Part shown: positions 25,650-34,074 of the stretch, one piece after another | Layout of the letters: each line of letters starts with the position of its first letter | How positions within the stretch are numbered: the stretch's first letter is position 1 | Source of the DNA: Oribacterium sp. | GTDB lineage: Bacteria; Bacillota_A; Clostridia; Lachnospirales; Lachnospiraceae | Reading direction: 5' to 3' | Assembly (NCBI GenBank): GCA_004554245.1 | Contig: SFND01000017.1 | Span: forward strand, 1-46,499 | Length of the DNA stretch: 46,499 bases | Translations under genes and position numbers: made by a program | Notes under the pieces: generated by a model | What the model was told of the DNA's origin: nothing | Database searches by the model: none | What the model saw: only the letters and a program-made list of their open reading frames with translations

Positions 25650-25727
25650 AGTGATGATCTCCCTTCGTTCGGATATTCGGGTATTCATAAATCTGGATAA
25701 ACATATAATTCAGCTTCAGATATTCAT

Positions 25728-25733
25728 ATTATA
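25728..25733 (-). promoter_or_regulatory. Possible -10 element for the HTH-Uma2 gene
   Basis: TATAAT on the minus strand, about 80 bases upstream of the start codon. The -35 is poor, so the call is tentative. The gene-free stretch 25650-26286 holds this element, a plus-strand promoter and the pheS T-box leader. Confidence 0.3.
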
Positions 25734-25883
25734 CTATGGAACGGATAAAATGGGTACTATAAGAATAATATACGAGCGGTATACGGATAGTTAATTACGG
25801 ATTGTGAGCGGATACGGAGAAGAAACGGTAGGGGCAATGATACAGCATGACAGGAGAAGTCGGGACGCCCTGTAAGCCCCCCC

Positions 25884-25912
25884 TTGACTTTTCTGTGGTC
25901 AGGAAATAAACT
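25884..25912 (+). promoter_or_regulatory. Promoter of the pheS-pheT T-box operon
   Basis: TTGACT (25884-25889), a 17-base spacer and TAAACT (25907-25912). Transcription would start near 25919, just before the T-box leader. A TATAAT at 25936-25941 has no matching -35. Confidence 0.65.
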
Positions 25913-25918
25913 ATAGAA

Positions 25919-26268
25919 AGTTTGATTTTCTTCCATATAATGTGGTGGAGCGTCAGACAGCCTATAGTGAATAAATACATGGAAGGTGTTCAGTAGTTCA
26001 GAATAGTTTCTCCTGAGAGAGTGACCGTGACACGCTGCGAGCGGTCTGAGAAATCTCTGATACGAATTTTCGCACTGGAGTTGTCCGGGGGAAGGCCTGC
26101 GTAAAGGCGCGGTGCTGGTAGTTCGGAACGTGGATGCGCGTTAAGCATAGTGAGTGCCTGTGGGTGAAGCTTCGTGACGATGTCGTGACGGAAGCATTGG
26201 CTGCGGGAACAAGGGTGGTACCGCGATGATTCGTCCCTGTGTGTCGTAAGACATGCAGGGATTTTTTT
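25919..26268 (+). promoter_or_regulatory. T-box leader sensing uncharged tRNA-Phe
   Basis: A long untranslated leader contains the T-box core AAGGGTGGTACCGCG (26211-26225), which is nearly invariant in T-box riboswitches, followed by a Rho-independent terminator. Stem I can be drawn between CTCC/AGTG (26010-26023) and CACT/GGAG (26073-26080). A TTC (Phe codon) at 26069-26071 sits on the 3' side where the specifier triplet is expected. Uncharged tRNA-Phe would stabilise the antiterminator and switch on pheST, which matches the genes downstream. The 5' boundary is approximate. Confidence 0.88.
26234..26268 (+). terminator. T-box-controlled terminator before pheS
   Basis: TCCCTGTGTGTC pairs with GACATGCAGGGA (12 pairs, two G-T) around GTAA, followed by seven T. 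It is the OFF structure of the T-box; TCCCTG partly overlaps the region that pairs with the T-box core in the antiterminator. Confidence 0.88.
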
Positions 26269-26286
26269 ATCATGAAGGAGAGAAGA

Positions 26287-27309
26287 ATGGATAATTCAAA
26301 GCTTGAAGAGCTGAAAAAGCTTGCGCAGGAGAGTATCCGCGAAGCGCAGGACACGAATGCACTGAATGATGTGCGTGTTCGTTTCCTTGGTAAGAAGGGT
26401 GAGATCACCTCGCTGCTGAAGTCCATGAAGGATCTGAGCGCAGAGGAGAAGCCGAAGTTCGGTCAGCTGGTCAATGCACTTCGCCAGCAGGTCGAGGAGG
26501 AGCTTCAGGAGCATATGACGGAGCTTCAGAAGAAGGCACGTGAGGCGAAGATGGCAGCCGAGACGATCGATGTGACGCTGCCGGCGAAGAAGATGCAGTA
26601 TGGTCACGCGCATCCGAATACGAAGGCCCTTGAGGAGGTCGAGCGTATCTTCATCGGTATGGGCTATGAGGTCGTCGAGGGTCCGGAGGTCGAGTACGAC
26701 GAGTACAACTTCGAGAAGCTGAACATCCCGAAGGGCCACCCGGCGAGAGATGAGCAGGATACCTTCTATATCGGAAACAATATCCTGCTTCGTACACAGA
26801 CGTCGTCCGTACAGGCGCGTGTGATGGAGAAGGGCAAGCTTCCGATCCGTATGATCTGTCCGGGCCGTGTATTCCGTTCGGACGCCGTGGATGCTACCCA
26901 CTCCCCGTCCTTCCATCAGATCGAGGGCCTCGTCATCGACAAGCACGTGACCTTCGCAGATCTGAAGGGCACCCTCGATACCTTCGCGAAGGAGCTGTTC
27001 GGACCGGAGACGAAGACCAAGCTTCGTCCGCACCACTTCCCGTTCACGGAGCCGTCGGCAGAGGTCGATGTGAGTTGCTTCAAGTGCGGTGGCAAGGGCT
27101 GCCGTTTCTGTAAGGGCGAGGGCTGGATCGAGATCCTCGGCTGCGGTATGGTCCACCCGCACGTACTCGAGATGTGCGGTATCGACCCGAACGAGTACCA
27201 GGGCTTCGCCTTCGGCGTGGGCCTCGAGCGTATCGCGCTGCTCAAGTATGAAATCGATGACATGCGTCTTCTCTATGAGAATGATACACGTTTTCTGAAT
27301 CAGTTCTAA
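26287..27309 (+). CDS. pheS: Phenylalanyl-tRNA synthetase alpha subunit
   Basis: Catalytic subunit of the alpha2-beta2 class II synthetase, 340 aa. An N-terminal coiled coil that binds tRNA (about 1-90) is followed by the catalytic core with motif 2 (PGRVFRSDAVDATHSPSFHQ) and motif 3 (GLERIALL near the end). CFKCGGKGCRFC is a cysteine-rich loop seen in many bacterial PheS. The ATG at 26287 has AAGGAG 6 bases upstream; frames opening further 5' would run through the T-box terminator and are rejected. pheT follows after 17 bases. Confidence 0.96.
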   Translation: MDNSKLEELKKLAQESIREAQDTNALNDVRVRFLGKKGEITSLLKSMKDLSAEEKPKFGQLVNALRQQVEEELQEHMTELQKKAREAKMAAETIDVTLPAKKMQYGHAHPNTKALEEVERIFIGMGYEVVEGPEVEYDEYNFEKLNIPKGHPARDEQDTFYIGNNILLRTQTSSVQARVMEKGKLPIRMICPGRVFRSDAVDATHSPSFHQIEGLVIDKHVTFADLKGTLDTFAKELFGPETKTKLRPHHFPFTEPSAEVDVSCFKCGGKGCRFCKGEGWIEILGCGMVHPHVLEMCGIDPNEYQGFAFGVGLERIALLKYEIDDMRLLYENDTRFLNQF

Positions 27310-27326
27310 GAAGGGGAGGAAATAGC

Positions 27327-29765
27327 ATGAATACATCCATGAACTGGATCAAGGAGTATGTTCCGGAGCTCGACTGTACACCGAAGGAGTGGACAGATGC
27401 CATGACGCTGACCGGTACGAAGGTCGAGACCTGCACCATTTTAAATAAGAACCTCGATAAGATCGTGACCGGACAGATCAAGTCCATCGAGCCGCATCCA
27501 GATGCGACGAAGCTTGTCATCTGCCAGGTCGATGTCGGTGCGTCCGAGCTCATTCAGATCGTGACTGGCGCGTCGAACATGAAAGTCGGCGATGTGGTGC
27601 CGGTCGTGCTCGACGGTGGTAAGGTCGCCGGCGGACATGACGGCGGTGCGCTTCCGGAGGATGGCATCGAGATCCATGCTGGTAAGCTGCGTGGCGTAGA
27701 ATCCTACGGTATGATGTGCTCCATCGAGGAGCTCGGCTCCAGCCGTGAGTTCTATCCGGAGGCACCGGAGTCGGGTCTCTACATCTTCCCGGAGGGCACC
27801 GCGGTCGGCCAGGATGCGCCGACGCTGCTCGGACTGAACGACGCGATCCACGAGTATGAGATCACCTCAAACCGTGTGGACTGCTACAGTGTGATCGGTA
27901 TCGCACGTGAAGCTGCGGCGACCTTCGGCAAGTGCTTCCATATGCCGGCAGAGGAGAAGTCGGGCAATGCTGAGGATATCCACGATTACCTCAAGGTGTC
28001 CGTCGAGGATACGGATCTCTGTCCGCGCTATACTGCACGCATGGTGAAGAACATCCAGCTCGCACCATCACCGAAGTGGATGCAGATCCGCCTTGCGAGT
28101 GCCGGTATCCGTCCGATCAACAACATCGTCGACATCACGAACTATGTGATGCTCGAGTACGGTCAGCCGATGCACAGCTATGACTACGATAAGATCCGTG
28201 GCCACGAGATCATCGTGAAGCGCGCACAGGACGGTGACGAGTTCGAGACCCTCGACGGTCAGATGAGAACCCTCGATCACAGCATCCTGACGATCTGCGA
28301 TGCAGAGGGCGCGATCGGCCTCGCCGGCATCATGGGCGGGGAGAACTCGAAGATCACCGACGATGTGAAGACCATGGTCTTCGAGGCTGCGACCTTCGAC
28401 GGTACCAACATCCGCTTAAGTGCTCGTAAGGTCGGCAACCGTACGGATGCGTCCGGCTACTTCGAGAAGGGCCTCGACCCGAACCTCGCAGAGTCTGCCA
28501 TCAATCGTGCATGTGCCCTGATCGAGCAGCTCGGCGCCGGTGAGGTGGTCGGTGGGATCATCGATGTCTATCCGGTGAAGCGGGAGCCGTCGGTCGTGGT
28601 CTGCAAGGCATCCGAGATCAATCACCTGATCGGCTTCGACCTCACGGCAGAGCAGATGAAGGCTTACCTCGAGAAGATCGAGCTCTCGACCGAGATCGGT
28701 GCGGATGGCGACACCCTGACCGTGACCGCGCCGACCTTCCGTCAGGATATCCACCGCATGTGTGACGTCGCGGAGGAGGTTCTCCGTTTCTACGGTTATG
28801 CGAATGTCTCCATGACCCTTCCGTCCGGCGGGGATGTGGCAGGCGGTCTGGCACCGGACCTCGCGGTCAATGAGCGTGTACGTCACTACGCACAGGCGCT
28901 CGGCTATTCCCAGGCCTTCATGTACAGCTTCGAGTCTCCGAAGGTATATGATAAGCTCCTGTTCCCGGCCGATGCGATGGAGCGTCAGCAGGTGAAGATT
29001 CTGAACCCGCTCGGTGAAGACTTCTCGGTGATGCGTACGTCCAGCATGAACGGTATGCTGACATCCCTCAGCACGAACTATAACCGCCGCAATCGTGATG
29101 CACGTCTCTATGAGATGGCGTCCATCTACATCCCGAAGGCACTGCCGCTGACGGAGCTTCCGGATGAGCGTATGACGCTGACCCTCGGTGAGATCGGCGA
29201 GGGCGACTTCTTCACGATGAAGGGTGATGTCGAGGTGATCCTGAACCAGCTCGGCCTCACGGGCCGCTACCACTATGATGCAGCCGGCTGTGCGAAGCCG
29301 TTCCTGCACCCGGGCAGACGCGCAAATATCATCTACGATGGTCATGTGATCGGTTACCTCGGTGAGGTTCACCCGGAGGTTCTCGAGAACTACGCGATCG
29401 GCGAGGCGGCGTATGTCGCGGTCGTCGATATGCCGGAGGTGTATCCGCTGGTCAATGATGACACCAAGTACGTTCCGCTGGCGAAGTTCCCGTCGGTAAG
29501 CCGTGACTTCTCGATGCTCGTGCCGCATGCCGTAACGGCTGGTCAGATCGAGGATATCCTCGTACAGCGTGCCGGTAAGCTCTGTGAGCGCGTCGAGCTC
29601 TTCGACGTATACGAGGGCGCACAGGTGCTCGCGGGCTTCAAGTCGATGGCCTACAAGGTGACCCTTCGTGCACAGGATCACACCCTCACGGACGATGAGA
29701 TCGGAAGTGTCGTAAAGAAGATTCTGAACGGACTCGAGCGCCTCGGCGTAAGCCTTCGTTCGTAA
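27327..29765 (+). CDS. pheT: Phenylalanyl-tRNA synthetase beta subunit
   Basis: 812 aa, the usual length. Domains in order: an OB-fold tRNA-binding domain (about 40-155), the B3/B4 editing domain that hydrolyses mischarged Tyr-tRNA-Phe, B5, the catalytic-like core, and a C-terminal ferredoxin-fold anticodon-binding domain (FPSVSRDFSMLVP near 720). GGGGAGGA precedes the ATG. It shares the T-box and promoter with pheS and ends at a strong terminator. Confidence 0.96.
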   Translation: MNTSMNWIKEYVPELDCTPKEWTDAMTLTGTKVETCTILNKNLDKIVTGQIKSIEPHPDATKLVICQVDVGASELIQIVTGASNMKVGDVVPVVLDGGKVAGGHDGGALPEDGIEIHAGKLRGVESYGMMCSIEELGSSREFYPEAPESGLYIFPEGTAVGQDAPTLLGLNDAIHEYEITSNRVDCYSVIGIAREAAATFGKCFHMPAEEKSGNAEDIHDYLKVSVEDTDLCPRYTARMVKNIQLAPSPKWMQIRLASAGIRPINNIVDITNYVMLEYGQPMHSYDYDKIRGHEIIVKRAQDGDEFETLDGQMRTLDHSILTICDAEGAIGLAGIMGGENSKITDDVKTMVFEAATFDGTNIRLSARKVGNRTDASGYFEKGLDPNLAESAINRACALIEQLGAGEVVGGIIDVYPVKREPSVVVCKASEINHLIGFDLTAEQMKAYLEKIELSTEIGADGDTLTVTAPTFRQDIHRMCDVAEEVLRFYGYANVSMTLPSGGDVAGGLAPDLAVNERVRHYAQALGYSQAFMYSFESPKVYDKLLFPADAMERQQVKILNPLGEDFSVMRTSSMNGMLTSLSTNYNRRNRDARLYEMASIYIPKALPLTELPDERMTLTLGEIGEGDFFTMKGDVEVILNQLGLTGRYHYDAAGCAKPFLHPGRRANIIYDGHVIGYLGEVHPEVLENYAIGEAAYVAVVDMPEVYPLVNDDTKYVPLAKFPSVSRDFSMLVPHAVTAGQIEDILVQRAGKLCERVELFDVYEGAQVLAGFKSMAYKVTLRAQDHTLTDDEIGSVVKKILNGLERLGVSLRS

Positions 29766-29777
29766 AACATTTGAACA

Positions 29778-29815
29778 CAAAAAAAGACTTCGGAGAAATC
29801 CGAAGTCTTTTTTTG
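29778..29815. terminator. Bidirectional terminator between pheT and smpB
   Basis: GACTTCGGA and TCCGAAGTC form a 9-pair stem closed by a GAAA tetraloop, flanked by an A-run on the left and a T-run on the right. It can stop transcription from pheT (plus) and smpB (minus), whose stop codons lie on either side. Confidence 0.92.
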
Positions 29816-29821
29816 TTAAGA

Positions 29822-30304
29822 TCAGATGCGAAGGTTCGCGCCCTTGAAGTCGCGTTCGAGTTCGCGCTTCTGCTGCTTCTTCGCGAGGTCCGCGCGCTTG
29901 TCGTAAAGCTTCTTGCCTCGGCAGAGGCCGATTTCGACCTTCACGAGGGAGCGGCGGAAGTAGACGCGGAGCGGGACGAGGGCGTAGCCGTCCTCCTTCA
30001 GCTTGCCGAGGATTTTATTGATCTCGGACTTATGGAGGAGGAGCTTGCGGTCGCGCAGCGGGTCCTTGTTAAAGATGTTGCCCTTCTCGTACGGATTCAC
30101 ATGCATGCCGTAGATGAAGACCTCTCCGTTTTTTATGTTGCAGAAGGATTCCTTGATAGAGCACTGGCCGAGGCGGAGGGACTTGACCTCTGTGCCCGAG
30201 AGCTCGATGCCGCACTCGAAGGTCTCATCCACGAAGTAGTCGTGGTAGGCCTTCTTGTTGTTTGCGATGAGCTTGGTGCCTTCTTCTTTTCCATGATTTG
30301 CCAT
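29822..30304 (-). CDS. smpB: SsrA-binding protein SmpB
   Basis: 160 aa partner of tmRNA in rescue of stalled ribosomes. ANNKKAYHDYFVDETFECGI, GTEVKSLR and the C-terminal KKLYDKRADLAKKQQKRELER are the family signatures. The start at 30304 gives the standard MANHG-type N-terminus with an AGAGG RBS; the longer upstream frame is not supported. It follows rnr with a 78-base gap. RNase R degrades RNAs that SmpB-tmRNA tags, so linkage is functional. No tmRNA gene was seen nearby. Confidence 0.95.
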   Translation of the reverse strand: MANHGKEEGTKLIANNKKAYHDYFVDETFECGIELSGTEVKSLRLGQCSIKESFCNIKNGEVFIYGMHVNPYEKGNIFNKDPLRDRKLLLHKSEINKILGKLKEDGYALVPLRVYFRRSLVKVEIGLCRGKKLYDKRADLAKKQQKRELERDFKGANLRI

Positions 30305-30382
30305 GATAGTACCTCTGTGCTTACTGATGAACAGTCCTAGTATGACAGGAATTTTACAGAATTTCAATCAACCTGTGGTTTC

Positions 30383-32557
30383 TCACGCCTCGCTGTCTTC
30401 CGGGCCCAGGAGCTGGAAGTCGATGGTACGTGTGAGTTTGTCTGCATTGAGCACCCGTACACGGACGTGGTCACCGAGACGATAGGTACGGCCGGTGCGT
30501 TCACCGACCAGCTCGTACTTGTCTTCGCGGAAGATGTAGTAGTCGGAGTCCATGAGGCGGACAGCACACATGCCTTCGACGGTGTTCGGGAGCTGGACAT
30601 AGATGCCGTAGTTCGTGATGCCGGAGATGACGCCGTCGAACTCCTCATCGATGTGGTGACGCATCCACTCGCATTCCTTCAGCTTGTCGGTCTCGCGCTC
30701 CGCTTCGTCAGCGCGGCGCTCGAGGGTGGAAGAGCGGTCGGCGACGGCCGGGAGCAGGTTCTTATAGTGCTCGAGGCGGCGCTTGTCGAGCTCACCGCGG
30801 AGGTCCTCCTTGATGATGCGGTGGATCTGGAGGTCCGGATAGCGTCGGATCGGGGAGGTGAAGTGACAGTAGTACTTCGCCACGAGGCCGAAGTGTCCGG
30901 AGCACTCGGTGGAGTAGCGGGCCTGCTTGAGGGAGCGGAGGGTCATTGTCTTGATGATCGGCTCCTCCGGAGTGCCGACGATGGCATCGAGGAGCTTCTG
31001 CACCTCCTTCGGGCGGATGCTTTCGTCATCGCGGATACGGATGAAGTGGCCGAAGTTCTCGATGGCGAGGCTGAGCTGCTGGAACTTCTCGGCATCCGGC
31101 TTCTCGTGTACGCGGAAGACGAACGGAACCTGCTGCCAGAAGAAGTCCTCGGCGACGGTTTCATTGGCCGCGAGCATGAAGTCCTCGATCAGCATGTGGG
31201 CTTCGTTTCGCTCGTATGGGTGAATGTCGGTGACGTGGCCCTGTGCATCGAGGATGATCTTCGTCTCCGGGAAGTCGAAGTCGATGCCACCACGCTCATA
31301 GCGGCGCTTGCGGAGGAGCTGCGACAGCTCGTACATGCGCTCGAGCAGCGGCTTATACGGCAGGTAGGATGCGATGTCCTCGCCGTTCTTGAGCTCCGTA
31401 TTCGTGAGGATCGCGTGCACGCCGCTGTAGCTCATGCGCTTGTCGGAGCGGATGACGGACTCACAGATCTCGTGGTTCAGAATCCTGCCGCTGGCGTCGA
31501 TGTCCATGACGCAGGAGAGGGTCAGGCGATCCTCCTCCGGGTTCAGGGAGCAGATGCCGTTGCAGAGCACACGTGGCAGCATCGGGATCACGCGGTCCGT
31601 GAGGTAGACGGAGGTGCCGCGGTTCAGGGCTTCCTGATCGATCAGCGAATGCTCCTTCACATATTCCGTGACATCCGCGATGTGGACATAGAGGCGGTAC
31701 TGCTTCGTCGTCTCGTCGTACTCGAGGGAAACGGCGTCGTCGAGGTCCTTCGCGTCCTCACCGTCGATGGTGATGGTAGTAAGCGGACGGAAGTCGTGCT
31801 GCCGGCGACGCGCGATGGTGTCCTCCGGTACGGTCTCCGGGATCGCCTGGGCAGCGCGCATGATGTCCTTCGGAAAGGCTTCCGGGAGCCCGTATGCCCG
31901 GACGATGGAGAGAATGTCGACGCCCGGATCATTGACATGGCCGAGAATCTCGGTGATGACACCCTCCGGACTGTGTTTCTCATCCCCGTAGTTCACGATC
32001 TTCACGACGACCTTGTGTCCGTTTACGGCGTGCATGTCCTTCCCCTGCGGGATGTAGATGTCCTTCAGGATCCGCTGGTTGTCCGGCTCGACGAAGCCGA
32101 CGGATTTATTCTTATGATAGAAGCCGACGATTTCCTTATGGGCATGCTCGAGGATCTGGGTGATGTGTCCCTCGGAGCGATGGTTCGCGTCTGCACTTCG
32201 TGTAATGATGATGCGCACGCGATCACCGTCGAGCGCCTCACCGACATAATCGGCCGGGATAAAGATGTCCGGCTCATTTTCGTGGCCCTCCATCGACACG
32301 AAGCCGAAGCCACGTGGATGCGCATGGAAGGTGCCGACATGTGTGAAATTTTCTGTGCGGCCATACTTTCCCTTCTGGGAGATGCCGATGCGGCCCTCCG
32401 ATACGAGACGGTCCAGCACCTCCTGGAGGGCGGCACGCTCCGGCTTCGGAATACCGATCAGCATGGCCATTTCCTTCGCTTTCATCGGCTGATAGATCGG
32501 ATCCTTCACGAGATCCACGATCAGCTTCGCGAGTTTTTCCTTTTGATAATCCTGCAT
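30383..32557 (-). CDS. rnr: Ribonuclease R
   Basis: 3'-5' exoribonuclease of the RNB family, 724 aa. An N-terminal winged helix and cold-shock domains (GTFHAHPRGFGFV) precede the RNB catalytic domain, where TIDGEDAKDLDDAVSLE holds the metal-binding aspartates. A C-terminal S1 domain follows (FDGVISGITNYGIYVQLP). The start at 32557 has AGGA upstream; an ATG four codons earlier (32569) is possible. It lies between secG and smpB, the usual clostridial order. Confidence 0.95.
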   Translation of the reverse strand: MQDYQKEKLAKLIVDLVKDPIYQPMKAKEMAMLIGIPKPERAALQEVLDRLVSEGRIGISQKGKYGRTENFTHVGTFHAHPRGFGFVSMEGHENEPDIFIPADYVGEALDGDRVRIIITRSADANHRSEGHITQILEHAHKEIVGFYHKNKSVGFVEPDNQRILKDIYIPQGKDMHAVNGHKVVVKIVNYGDEKHSPEGVITEILGHVNDPGVDILSIVRAYGLPEAFPKDIMRAAQAIPETVPEDTIARRRQHDFRPLTTITIDGEDAKDLDDAVSLEYDETTKQYRLYVHIADVTEYVKEHSLIDQEALNRGTSVYLTDRVIPMLPRVLCNGICSLNPEEDRLTLSCVMDIDASGRILNHEICESVIRSDKRMSYSGVHAILTNTELKNGEDIASYLPYKPLLERMYELSQLLRKRRYERGGIDFDFPETKIILDAQGHVTDIHPYERNEAHMLIEDFMLAANETVAEDFFWQQVPFVFRVHEKPDAEKFQQLSLAIENFGHFIRIRDDESIRPKEVQKLLDAIVGTPEEPIIKTMTLRSLKQARYSTECSGHFGLVAKYYCHFTSPIRRYPDLQIHRIIKEDLRGELDKRRLEHYKNLLPAVADRSSTLERRADEAERETDKLKECEWMRHHIDEEFDGVISGITNYGIYVQLPNTVEGMCAVRLMDSDYYIFREDKYELVGERTGRTYRLGDHVRVRVLNADKLTRTIDFQLLGPEDSEA

Positions 32558-32570
32558 AAGTTTCCTCATA

Positions 32571-32605
32571 AAAAAATAAAACCTGCATACAAAACGTATG
32601 CAGGT
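32571..32605 (-). terminator. Terminator between secG and rnr
   Basis: ACCTGCATAC and GTATGCAGGT form a perfect 10-pair stem. Read on the minus strand it is followed by a T-rich run (TTTATTTTTTT). It lies after secG and before rnr, so it may reduce read-through and set a lower rnr level. Confidence 0.82.
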
Positions 32606-32630
32606 ACATCGTATCAAATCTTATTCGTCA

Positions 32631-32858
32631 TTACCAGATAACGTCGAGAACAAGCGCTACGACGAAGAAGAGCACAGCTGCGATCTTCGTGAACTTCTCC
32701 AGTCCGCCCTCGATGGAACGGCCTTTGTTCTTGCCCCAGTAGGTGTCGGCCATACCGGAGATGGCACCGAGACCCTGGCTCTTACCTTCCTGCATCAGAA
32801 TGATAGCGGAAAGAGCAACGCCTAAAATACAGAATATAATGACAAGTGCGATTTTCAT
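32631..32858 (-). CDS. secG: Preprotein translocase subunit SecG
   Basis: 75 aa membrane protein with two hydrophobic segments (about 3-22 and 56-74) around a short polar loop containing QEGKSQGLGAISG, the SecG signature. It assists SecYEG-SecA protein export. The RBS is GAGGAT close to the ATG. It is first in the minus-strand secG-rnr-smpB unit. Confidence 0.93.
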   Translation of the reverse strand: MKIALVIIFCILGVALSAIILMQEGKSQGLGAISGMADTYWGKNKGRSIEGGLEKFTKIAAVLFFVVALVLDVIW

Positions 32859-32900
32859 AAATCCTCACCACCTCATACATAGTTTTACAAATACCTATGG

Positions 32901-32929
32901 ACTATAACACACTCGTCCGGAATGTGCAA
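32901..32929 (-). promoter_or_regulatory. Promoter of secG
   Basis: On the minus strand, TTGCAC, a 17-base spacer and TATAGT, about 40-70 bases upstream of secG. Confidence 0.7.
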
Positions 32930-32982
32930 GTGGAAGTTCTACGCATTTCAGCCGCATTTCACGGTGACCGAAGCCCTGTGAG

Positions 32983-33011
32983 TTGCGGAACCACACCAAA
33001 TGAACTAAGAT
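32983..33011 (+). promoter_or_regulatory. Promoter of murI
   Basis: TTGCGG, 17 bases, TAAGAT. A short direct repeat GCAATATAACA occurs twice just before the RBS of murI. The arrangement is divergent from the secG promoter. Confidence 0.5.
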
Positions 33012-33064
33012 ACGAATATTAGTACGAATGCAATATAACAGCAATATAACAGGAAGTAAATCAT

Positions 33065-33886
33065 ATGAATTCAAGCTCTCCGATCGGCGTTTTCGATTCT
33101 GGTGTCGGTGGGATCTCCGTCCTTCGGATCCTCCGCCACGATATGCCGAACGAAAATTATATATTCTTTGGGGACAGCATCCACGCGCCCTACGGCGATA
33201 AGCCGGAGGCGCGTATCCGTGAGATGTCGGATGCCAATGTTCAGTTCCTTCTGGCACATGGCTGCAAGGCCATCGTCATCGCCTGCAACACAGCGACCTC
33301 TGCCGCGGCTGACTGGCTCCGTGCGAAGTATCCGGAACTCATCATCATCGGTATGGAGCCGGCGGTGAAGTCTGCGGTGGATCACGCCGAAACGAAACAT
33401 CCGCGCGTACTCGTGCTTGCGACCGCATCCACCATTCACGGCGAGCGGCTGCACCACCTGATCGGTCGCTTCCGTGATGCTGCCGAGATCCATCCGGTCG
33501 CCGCGCCAGGCATCGTCCCGCTCGTGGAAGCCGGAAAGGAAAACTCAGACGAGCTCCTCGACTATCTTCAGGACCTTCTTCGCCCGTTCCGTAAAAAAGA
33601 AGACGGCGGTGACGGCCTCCTCGTCGACAGCGTCGTCCTCGGGTGCACCCATTTCCCGTTCGCGATGGATGCCATCCGAAACGCCCTCGGCTACGACTTC
33701 ACCTTCTATGACGGTGCCTATGGAACCGCCCGCGAAACGAAGCGCCGCCTTCAGGAAGCGCATCTCGTCAATGCTTCCGCCGCTGCAGGCACGATCACTC
33801 TCTACTCCAGCGTTCCCGGACAGGAAGCCGTCGCGCTTCAGCAGAAGCTCCTCGACCTGCCATTTACATACGCGCCGGAAAACTGA
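33065..33886 (+). CDS. murI: Glutamate racemase
   Basis: 273 aa; makes D-glutamate for peptidoglycan. GVFDSGVGGISVL holds the first substrate loop. The two catalytic cysteines are in ACNTAT (near 78) and LGCTHFP (near 196). GDSIHAPYG is in place of the more common GDT.R.PYG. AGGAAG precedes the ATG. It stands alone between two promoters and a hairpin. Confidence 0.94.
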   Translation: MNSSSPIGVFDSGVGGISVLRILRHDMPNENYIFFGDSIHAPYGDKPEARIREMSDANVQFLLAHGCKAIVIACNTATSAAADWLRAKYPELIIIGMEPAVKSAVDHAETKHPRVLVLATASTIHGERLHHLIGRFRDAAEIHPVAAPGIVPLVEAGKENSDELLDYLQDLLRPFRKKEDGGDGLLVDSVVLGCTHFPFAMDAIRNALGYDFTFYDGAYGTARETKRRLQEAHLVNASAAAGTITLYSSVPGQEAVALQQKLLDLPFTYAPEN

Positions 33887-33896
33887 AACGTAGATT

Positions 33897-33935
33897 CCGA
33901 AGCCGGCCCTCCGTTCCACCACGGCCCGGCTTCGG
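33897..33935 (+). terminator. Hairpin after murI
   Basis: CCGAAGCCGG and CCGGCTTCGG form a perfect 10-pair outer stem with extra pairing inside; TTAT follows. Probably the murI terminator, with a weak T-run. Confidence 0.65.
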
Positions 33936-33969
33936 TTATAGCATAGTGTGCTGTGTGTGCCCCTCGCAG

Positions 33970-33998
33970 TTGATTTTTACCCTTCAACAAAATATACT
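33970..33998 (+). promoter_or_regulatory. Promoter of the hprK operon with an overlapping inverted repeat
   Basis: TTGATT (33970-33975), 17 bases, TATACT (33993-33998). The -10 lies inside a perfect inverted repeat ATACTAA-CT-TTAGTAT (33994-34009), which could be an operator. Confidence 0.75.
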
Positions 33999-34074
33999 AA
34001 CTTTAGTATGTCGACAGGCAGAACCTGGTTCGGATGAAATCGGCCAGAGGAAGAGACATGAAGGAGAGACGAAG

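Noticed and set aside
30467..32641. Plus-strand open frame of about 720 codons opposite rnr
   Set aside because: Antisense shadow of a well-conserved ribonuclease R; no family resemblance.
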